Origin: Streptomyces kaniharaensis
GTDB lineage: Bacteria; Actinomycetota; Actinomycetes; Streptomycetales; Streptomycetaceae
Assembly: GCF_009569385.1 (NCBI RefSeq)
Contig: NZ_WBOF01000001.1
Span: 5,185,501-5,249,500, forward strand
Direction: 5' to 3'
DNA length: 64,000 nucleotides
In this document: positions 58,344 to 64,000 of the stretch, in pieces
Layout: each line of letters starts with the position of its first letter
Numbering within the stretch: position 1 is the stretch's first letter
Notes under the pieces: model-generated
What the model saw: the letters and a program-made list of their open reading frames with translations, nothing else
Database searches by the model: none
What the model was told of the DNA's origin: nothing
Position numbers and translations under genes: made by a program

Positions 58344-60064
58344 CGCCCCCCGTCCGCCGCCGGACCGTCCACTCCGGCGGGCTGCCGCTCGCCGTCTTCG
58401 AGCAGGGCGACCCGGGCGCCCCCACCGTCCTCCTCGTGCACGGCTACCCGGACACCCACGCCGTCTGGGACGACGTCGCCGCAGACCTCGCCCGCGACCA
58501 CCACGTGGTCCGCTACGACGTCCGCGGCGCCGGCGAGTCGGGCGTCCCCGCCACCCGGGACGGCTACCGGCTGGAGCAGCTCGCCGACGACCTGTTCGCG
58601 GTCGCCGACGCCGTCAGCCCGGACCGTCCGGTGCATGTCGTCGCCCACGACTGGGGCTCGATCCAGTCCTGGGAGGCCGTCACCACGCCCGGCGCCGAGG
58701 GCCGGCTCGCCTCCTACACCACCATGTCCGGGCCCTGCCTCGACCACATCGGGTACTGGCTGCGCCACCGGATGCGCCGCCCCACCCCGCGTCACCTCGG
58801 GCAGCTGCTCCACCAGGGCCTGCACTCCTGGTACATCACGGCCTTCCACCTGCCCTACCTTGCCCCCGCCGTCTGGCGGCTCGGCCTCGCCCGCGCCTGG
58901 CCGCGGATGCTGCGCCGCCTGGAGCACGTCACCCCGCGGCCCGACCACCCGCAGCCCGGTCTGCGCCGGGACGCCGTCCGGGGCATCGAGCTGTACCGGG
59001 CCAACTTCCGCCCCGTGCTGGGCAGTCCGCGTGAGCGGCCGACCGTGGTGCCGGTCCAGCTGATCACCCTCACCCGGGACCGCTACGTCGGCACCCACCT
59101 CTCCGAGGGCCTGGAGCGCTGGGTGCCCGATCTCACCCGACGGACGCTGCGGGCCGGCCACTGGTCGGCGCTGCTGGAGAAGGGAAGCACCGTGGCCGGG
59201 ATGGTCCGCGAGTTCACCACGAAGATCGAAGCAGGAAACTCCGAACCCGCCGGGCGTGACGGCCGGTTGGTCGTCATCACCGGTGGCGGCAGCGGCATCG
59301 GCCGGGCCACCGCGCTCGCCTTCGCCGAGGATGGCGCCCGGGTGGTGGTGTGCGACCTCGACCTCGCCGCCGCCGAGCGCACCGCCGAACTCGCCTCCCT
59401 GATCGGTCCGCAGGCCCACGCCTACCGGGTCGACGTCGCCGACGGCGCGGCGGTGGACGCCTTCGCGCAGACCGTCGCCGCCGAGCACGGCGTGCCCGAC
59501 GTGGTGGTCAACAACGCGGGCATCGGCCACTCCGGCACGTTCCTGCAGACCACCGAGAAGGAGTGGCAGCGCGTCCTGGACGTCAACCTGTGGGGCGTGA
59601 TCCACGGCTGCCGCGCCTTCGGCGCGCTGATGACCGACCGCGACGAGGGCGGGCACATCGTCAACATCGCCTCCGCCGCCGCCTACCTGCCGTCCAAGGC
59701 GCTCACCGCCTACGCCACCAGCAAGGCCGCGGTGTTCATGCTCTCCGACTGCCTGCGCGCCGAACTCGCCGGACACGGCATCGGTGTTTCCACCATCTGC
59801 CCGGGCATCGTCAACACCAACATCACCCGCACGTCCACCTTCTCCGCGACCACCACCGCCCAGCAGGCCGCCAAGCAGGCCCGCGCCGCCAAGCTCTACG
59901 CCCGCCGCGGCTTCCCCCCGGAGAAGGTCGCCACCGCCATCCTCCACGCCGTCCGCACCAACAAGCCCATCGTCCCCGTCACCCCCGAGGCCAAGACCGC
60001 CCGCTTCCTCAGCCGCCTCAGCCCCGCCCTCCTGCGCCTGGCCGCTCGGTTGAACGTGACGTGA
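58340..60064 (+). CDS. EphD-like fusion: epoxide-hydrolase-type alpha/beta-hydrolase and SDR
   Basis: A 574-residue two-domain protein. Residues 1-295 are an alpha/beta-hydrolase with VLLVHGYPDTHAVWDDV, nucleophile Asp in VVAHDWGS and the His in RAGHWSALLEKG, as in epoxide hydrolases. Residues 305-574 are a classical SDR (ITGGGSGIGRATALAF, NNAGIGHSG, IVNIASAAAYLPSK, YATSKAA). This architecture is that of mycobacterial EphD (Rv2214c), tied to lipid epoxide metabolism. ATG 58340 overlaps the M24 stop. Confidence 0.92.
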   Translation: MTPPVRRRTVHSGGLPLAVFEQGDPGAPTVLLVHGYPDTHAVWDDVAADLARDHHVVRYDVRGAGESGVPATRDGYRLEQLADDLFAVADAVSPDRPVHVVAHDWGSIQSWEAVTTPGAEGRLASYTTMSGPCLDHIGYWLRHRMRRPTPRHLGQLLHQGLHSWYITAFHLPYLAPAVWRLGLARAWPRMLRRLEHVTPRPDHPQPGLRRDAVRGIELYRANFRPVLGSPRERPTVVPVQLITLTRDRYVGTHLSEGLERWVPDLTRRTLRAGHWSALLEKGSTVAGMVREFTTKIEAGNSEPAGRDGRLVVITGGGSGIGRATALAFAEDGARVVVCDLDLAAAERTAELASLIGPQAHAYRVDVADGAAVDAFAQTVAAEHGVPDVVVNNAGIGHSGTFLQTTEKEWQRVLDVNLWGVIHGCRAFGALMTDRDEGGHIVNIASAAAYLPSKALTAYATSKAAVFMLSDCLRAELAGHGIGVSTICPGIVNTNITRTSTFSATTTAQQAAKQARAAKLYARRGFPPEKVATAILHAVRTNKPIVPVTPEAKTARFLSRLSPALLRLAARLNVT

Positions 60065-60232
60065 GGTGGGGTGCGTCCGCCGACGGGTGAGGGTCTCAGG
60101 CTCGGGCGAGTCCTCGAACTCCAGCGTCCTGCCGTCCCCGGGCGTCACCCGGATGGTGGCCGGTGAATGGCCGTGCCGGGCCGCCCCGGCTGCACTGGAA
60201 GCGCCATTCCCGAGCGCGAAGGAGCGACCCCC

Positions 60233-60523
60233 ATGGCGATCATCGTGACTTTCGACCTCCCCGGCGTCACCCAAGGCCAGTACGACGGTGTGATCGAGCG
60301 GCTGACCGACGGCGGGGGCTTCCGCAAGCCCTCGGACCTGCCGGTGCCCGGCATCCTCACGCACGCGGCAGGCCCGACGGCCGACGGGTGGCACGTCACC
60401 GACGTGTGGGAGTCCCGCGAGGCCTTCGACCGCTTCACCGAGGTGCTGATGCCTATCCTCGTGGAGGTCGGCATCCCGACCGACCCGCCGCGGATCTTCG
60501 AGGCCCACAACGTCGTGAGCTGA
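60233..60523 (+). CDS. Small ferredoxin-like (ABM-type) hypothetical protein
   Basis: A 96-residue protein, IIVTFDLPGVTQGQYDGVIE, ILTHAAGPTADGWHVTDVWES and FDRFTEVLMPIL. The pattern resembles a dimeric alpha/beta-barrel (antibiotic monooxygenase-like) fold common as stand-alone small proteins in Streptomyces. AAGGAG is eight bases before the ATG. It is 168 bp after the EphD-like gene and convergent with xdhC (5 bp gap). Function unknown. Confidence 0.75.
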   Translation: MAIIVTFDLPGVTQGQYDGVIERLTDGGGFRKPSDLPVPGILTHAAGPTADGWHVTDVWESREAFDRFTEVLMPILVEVGIPTDPPRIFEAHNVVS

Positions 60524-60528
60524 CCGGC

Positions 60529-61722
60529 TCAGGCCGCGTGCGGCCGCGGCGCCTCGTCGTCGCCCGCCGCCACCTGCGTCACGTCGTGGTGGATCGGCCC
60601 GTCCCCGGCGCTGAGCGGCAGGCAGCTGCCGCCGCGCCGGTGGGCGACGATCTCGGCGGCGACGGAGACCGCCGTCTCCTCGGGCGTGCGGGAGCCGAGG
60701 TCGAGGCCGATGGGGGAGCGCAGCCGGGCGATCTCGGCGTCGGTGAGGCCGGCGTCGCGCAGCCTGGCCTCGCGGTCGCGGTGGGTGCGGCGCGAGCCCA
60801 TCGCGCCGACGTAGCCGACGGGCAGTCGCAGGGCGCGTTCCAGCAGGGGGATGTCGAACTTGGCGTCGTGGGTGAGGACGCAGAGCACGGTCCGCCCGTC
60901 GATGCGGTCGAGCTGGGAGTCGAGGTAGCGGTGCGGCCAGTCGACGACGACCTCGTCGGCGTCGGGGAAGCGTCGCGCGGTGGCGAAGACGGGCCGGGCG
61001 TCGCAGACGGTGACGTGGTAGCCCAGGAACCTGCCGATCCGGACGACGGCGGCCGCGAAGTCGATGGCGCCGAAGACGATCATCCGCGGCGCGGGGACGT
61101 AGGACTCGACGAAGCAGGTGACAGTGCCCTGCTCGTGCTCGTCGCACGGGCGTCCGTCGAGGCCGAGCACGATCTGCCCGGTGCGTCCGGCGTCGAGCAT
61201 GGCCCGCGCCTCGGCGACGACGGCGCGTTCCAGAACGGTGTAGAGGGGGCTCGCGGACAGCGCGGGCGAGAGAGCCCCGTGGTGGGTGTCGGCGGTGACG
61301 GCGACGCCGGCGCCGACCAGCCCGCCGGGCCCGGCGACGATCCGGGCGAGCGCCACCGGGGTGCCCGAGGCGATGCACGCGATGCCGGCGTCCAGCCCGG
61401 GGTCCGCCCCCGGCACGACCGGCTGGACGAACACGTCGAGGACGCCGCCGCAGGTCAGCCCGACGGCGAAGGCGTCCTCGTCGCTGTATCCGAACCGCTC
61501 CAGCACGGGCTCGCCGGTCTCGATGGCGGTCTGGCACAGCTCATAGACCGCGCCCTCGACGCAGCCGCCGGAGACGCTGCCGATCGCCTCACCGGCGGCG
61601 TCCACGGCCAGGGCCGCCCCCGGGTCGCGCGGAGCGCTGCCGGAGACGCCGACGACGGTGGCCACGGCGAAGGAGCGCCCGGACGCGTGCCAGGCCTGCA
61701 ACTGCTGGGCGATGTCGTGCAT
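60529..61722 (-). CDS. xdhC: XdhC-family molybdenum-cofactor insertion protein
   Basis: A 397-residue XdhC/CoxI protein. The N-terminal XdhC_CoxI domain has ATVVGVSGSAPRDPGAALAV, SVSGGCVEGAVYE and LTCGGVLDVFV (Cys likely binds cofactor). The C-terminal Rossmann domain has MIVFGAIDFAAAVVRIG, VCVLTHDAKFDIPLLERAL and VGAMGSRRTHRDREARL. It loads sulfurated Mo cofactor into xanthine dehydrogenase, whose gene ends at 63694. ATG 61722 has AAGGAG upstream; the frame runs on to 61857 without homology. Confidence 0.94.
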   Translation of the reverse strand: MHDIAQQLQAWHASGRSFAVATVVGVSGSAPRDPGAALAVDAAGEAIGSVSGGCVEGAVYELCQTAIETGEPVLERFGYSDEDAFAVGLTCGGVLDVFVQPVVPGADPGLDAGIACIASGTPVALARIVAGPGGLVGAGVAVTADTHHGALSPALSASPLYTVLERAVVAEARAMLDAGRTGQIVLGLDGRPCDEHEQGTVTCFVESYVPAPRMIVFGAIDFAAAVVRIGRFLGYHVTVCDARPVFATARRFPDADEVVVDWPHRYLDSQLDRIDGRTVLCVLTHDAKFDIPLLERALRLPVGYVGAMGSRRTHRDREARLRDAGLTDAEIARLRSPIGLDLGSRTPEETAVSVAAEIVAHRRGGSCLPLSAGDGPIHHDVTQVAAGDDEAPRPHAA

Positions 61723-61867
61723 GTCTGAGGGCTCCTTGTCGCTTTCGAGGGTAGTGGGAGACGACTCCTGCGGCACGGCCGCGCTCGGCACCACGTGCAA
61801 GGCACCGGCCGCGCCGCCGTACGGGAAACGAGCCCGTACGGCGGCGGTACCGGACAACGCGGGAGAG

Positions 61868-63349
61868 CTAGTGCACGCCGAGCCAGGACTTGATCGGGGT
61901 GAGGGCGAAGTACGCCACGAAGACCGCGCTGAGGACCCACATCAGCACGCCGGGCTCGCGCCACTTGCCCTGGCCGGCCTTGAGGACGGTGTACGAGATG
62001 ACGCCGGCGGCGACGCCCGCGGTGATGCTGTAGGTGAACGGCATCAGCACGCAGGTGAGGAAGGCCGGGATGGCGACGTCGCGGTCGGACCAGTCGATGT
62101 GCCGGGCCTGGCTCATCATCATCGAGCCGATGACGACGAGGGCGGCGGAGGCGGCCTCGACCGGGACGATGCCGGCGAGCGGCGAGAGGAACAGCATCAG
62201 GGCGAACAGGCCGCCGGTGACGGTGGAGGCGAGGCCGGTGCGGGCGCCGTCGCCGACGCCGGTCGCGGACTCGACGAAGACCGTCTGGCCGGAGGCGCCG
62301 GCCAGGCCGCCGACGGCTCCGCCGGCGCCGTCGATGAACAGCGCCTTGGACAGGCCGGGCATCCGGCCCTGCTTGTCGGCCAGGCCCGCCTCGGTGCCGA
62401 CGCCGATGATGGTGGCCATCGCGTCGAAGAAGCCGGCGAGCACGAGGGTGAACACGGCGACCGACGCGCTGATCGCTCCCATGCCCCTGCCGCCGAAGGC
62501 GCCGAACAGGTCGACGTTGCCGAAGAGGCTGAAGTCGGGGGCGGAGACGGGGCTGCCGGGCCACACCGGGACGGAGTTGCGCCAGGCGTCGTGCGGTACG
62601 CCGGCGAGCCTGTTCACGACCACCGCGAGCACGGTGCCGCCGGCGATGCCGATCAGGATCGCGCCGCGCACGTTGCGCGCCATCAGCACGAAGATCGCCA
62701 GCAGGGTGACGCAGAAGACCAGCACGGGCCAGCCGGACAGCTCGCCGTAGGGGCCGAGCGAGAGCGGGGTGGGGCCGCCGGTGTGCACGAAGCCGGCCTT
62801 GTAGAGACCGATGACGGTGACGAACAGGCCGATGCCGATGGTGATCGCGTGCTTGAGCGGCAGCGGGATGCCGTTCATGATCTTCTCGCGGAGGCCGGAG
62901 ACCACCAGCAGCACGATCAGCAGGCCGTAGATGACGCACAGGCCCATGGCCTGCGGCCAGGTGGTGTGCGGTACGACGAGGGCGGAGACCGCGCCGGACA
63001 CCGAGAGGCCGGCCGCGAGGGCGAGCGGGACGTTGCCGACGACGCCCATCAGGATGGTGGTGACGGCGGCCGCGAGGGCGGTGGCGGTGGTCAGCGCGGC
63101 GTGGTCGAGCTTGACGCCGGTGACGTCCGCGCCGCTCAGGATGAGCGGGTTGAGCAGGATGATGTACGCCATCGCCATGAAGGTGGTGAGACCACCGCGC
63201 AGTTCGTTGGCGAGCGTCGAACCCCGGGCCGAGATCTTGAAGTACGCGTCCAGCGCGCCCTTCGGTCGCTCGACCGGGGCCGACGCGCTGATGTCGTCCT
63301 CGGTGGGTCTGTCTTCGGTGGTGCCGGTCTCCGTGGGGATCCGGGTCAT
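61868..63349 (-). CDS. AzgA-type NCS2 purine permease
   Basis: A 493-residue transporter with about 12-13 helices. AzgA-group markers are RGGLTTFMAMAYIILLNP, PLALAAGLSVSGAVSALVV, GFFDAMATIIGVGTEAGL and GASGQTVFVESATGVGDGARTGL, in parts. It probably imports hypoxanthine, guanine, adenine or xanthine for the neighbouring xanthine dehydrogenase. ATG 63349 is preferred; TTG 63361 in frame would add four residues. Lies between the XDH gene and xdhC, all leftward. Confidence 0.92.
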   Translation of the reverse strand: MTRIPTETGTTEDRPTEDDISASAPVERPKGALDAYFKISARGSTLANELRGGLTTFMAMAYIILLNPLILSGADVTGVKLDHAALTTATALAAAVTTILMGVVGNVPLALAAGLSVSGAVSALVVPHTTWPQAMGLCVIYGLLIVLLVVSGLREKIMNGIPLPLKHAITIGIGLFVTVIGLYKAGFVHTGGPTPLSLGPYGELSGWPVLVFCVTLLAIFVLMARNVRGAILIGIAGGTVLAVVVNRLAGVPHDAWRNSVPVWPGSPVSAPDFSLFGNVDLFGAFGGRGMGAISASVAVFTLVLAGFFDAMATIIGVGTEAGLADKQGRMPGLSKALFIDGAGGAVGGLAGASGQTVFVESATGVGDGARTGLASTVTGGLFALMLFLSPLAGIVPVEAASAALVVIGSMMMSQARHIDWSDRDVAIPAFLTCVLMPFTYSITAGVAAGVISYTVLKAGQGKWREPGVLMWVLSAVFVAYFALTPIKSWLGVH

Positions 63350-63361
63350 GTCCACTCCCAA

Positions 63362-63693
63362 GTGTCAAAGGGGGTTGGGGTGGGCGAGCCGACCTGATCG
63401 CCAGTCAACGATGTTGGCGCAGGGGGACTGTTCGACTCACTGGGCGCACTCTCCGGCTGTGCCGTGGCGGTGCTGGGGGCACCCCCGGCCGGAGGCCGGG
63501 AGAGGGTGGAGCGCGCCGCTGCAGAACCCCGGCGTGGGAGAGGCAGCGGGCTGGTGCGGTCGCGTATCGGCAGGTGGTGTACGGGAGTTGCCTGCACTGC
63601 GAGGTTTCCCGTACTGCGAGGTGGGTTTGGCGCCTCCCCGGGGCGGCGGGGAAGACGGTCGCCGCCCCGGGGCCGTTCTGCGGTCCCGGGCCG
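63362..63693. other. Gap between xanthine dehydrogenase and permease genes
   Basis: No gene is supported. A perfect 13-bp hairpin, CCCCGGGGCGGCG (63636-63648) with 63660-63672, follows the dehydrogenase stop as a terminator. GTCAAC-GAT-GTTGGC (63404-63418), 55 bp before the permease start, resembles box A loosely but with a 3-base spacer. Confidence 0.55.
63636..63672. terminator. Terminator after xanthine dehydrogenase gene
   Basis: Perfect 13-bp stem CCCCGGGGCGGCG / CGCCGCCCCGGGG with an 11-base loop, 22 bp past the stop of the minus-strand dehydrogenase gene. Confidence 0.8.
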
Positions 63694-64000
63694 TCAGGCC
63701 CCGGGCTTCTCGGTGGTCAGGTGCTCGGGCCGGACCGGGATCCGGGTGAGCGCGAGGCCGGTGGCGTCGCGGATGGCGGCCACGATCGACGGCGTCGCCG
63801 AGACGGTCGGGGCCTCGCCGACCCCGCGCAGCCCGTACGGGGCGTTGGGGTCGGGCAGTTCGAGGATCTCCACCGGGATCGGCGGGGTGTCCAGGATGGT
63901 GGGGATCAGGTAGTCGGTGAAGGACGCGTTGCGCACCTTCCCGTCGCGGATGATGATCTCCTCCATCACGGCGAGGCCGAGCGCCTGGGTGCAGCCGCCC
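63694..64000 (-). CDS. Xanthine dehydrogenase molybdopterin-binding subunit (C-terminal part only)
   Basis: The last 101 residues of a gene entering from the right edge. GGCTQALGLAVMEEIII and YLIPTILDTPPIPVEILELP with YGLRGVGEAPTVSATPSIVAAIRDATG, in parts, match the end of the large Mo-subunit of xanthine dehydrogenase, including the Glu of GVGEAP near the active-site region. It oxidises hypoxanthine/xanthine to urate, feeding uricase. Small FAD and FeS subunits would lie further right. Confidence 0.92.
   Translation of the reverse strand, partial: GGCTQALGLAVMEEIIIRDGKVRNASFTDYLIPTILDTPPIPVEILELPDPNAPYGLRGVGEAPTVSATPSIVAAIRDATGLALTRIPVRPEHLTTEKPGA

Noticed and set aside
58172..61537. Long minus-strand frame across the EphD-like gene
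   Set aside because: It runs antisense to a well-supported two-domain enzyme; its sequence is low-complexity and crosses the (ACTGCG)9 tract as meaningless dipeptide repeats.
63404..63418. GTCAAC-GAT-GTTGGC before the purine permease as a fifth box A
   Set aside because: Spacer is 3 instead of 5 and one arm position differs; too weak to list as a site.

Overview
The window is very GC-rich (about 70 percent or more by eye), gene-dense DNA with strong third-position G/C, many GTG and TTG starts and ATGA-type overlaps between genes. It carries a conservon operon, a secreted GDSL lipase of the Streptomyces rimosus type, SbcCD, and allantoin-pathway genes related to the S. coelicolor SCO6200-6250 region. 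This points to a Streptomycetaceae chromosome (Streptomyces or Kitasatospora). The genus is inference; no rRNA or other species marker is present.

Layout. 1-9.4 kb: a MocR-type regulator (cut by the window edge) divergent from a LysE exporter, an SDR, an ABC exporter behind three tandem 16-bp repeats, a PlsC-like acyltransferase, an EF-hand protein and a teichoic-acid-type glycosyl/glycerophosphotransferase. 9.5-18.1 kb: YjbQ, DUF1990, a deletion scar holding the C-terminal stubs of an FAD monooxygenase and a TetR regulator, sbcDC, and a Nudix protein. 18.6-28 kb: secreted GDSL lipase, long-chain acyl-CoA ligase, the conservon cvnABCD, and a winged-helix regulator. 28.1-35.5 kb: aldo-keto reductase, a TetR/DUF4865/CMD/phosphotriesterase cluster, a Pr6Pr membrane protein, an esterase, a MoaF-like protein and a secreted protein.

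35.6-53.8 kb is a purine-to-glyoxylate regulon: an IclR regulator (AllR-like), malate synthase, 8-oxoguanine deaminase, nucleobase permease, uricase, HIU hydrolase, OHCU decarboxylase, hydroxypyruvate isomerase, tartronate semialdehyde reductase, glycerate kinase, allantoinase, allantoicase and catalase. Xanthine dehydrogenase (partial), a second nucleobase permease and XdhC lie at 60.5-64 kb. Together these convert xanthine to urate, allantoin, ureidoglycolate/glyoxylate and then glycerate or malate, with catalase removing the peroxide made by uricase. Glyoxylate carboligase is not in the window. An IS110-family element sits exactly between allantoinase and allantoicase. A palindromic operator (TCAAC-N5-GTTGA) recurs upstream of four of these units. 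Embedded at 55.2-60.1 kb is a separate operon with a ferritin-like diiron protein, a PDR-type reductase, an M24 peptidase homologue and an EphD-like epoxide-hydrolase/SDR fusion.

The most unusual non-coding feature is a family of five AT-richer palindromes, about 56-84 bp long, built from the heptamer ATGACAG and its complement. They lie only between genes, at about 10.7, 15.9, 28.0, 33.0 and 56.2 kb; one is a perfect 20-bp hairpin. Short perfect tandem duplications are also unusually common, including a (ACTGCG)9 tract inside a coding region.
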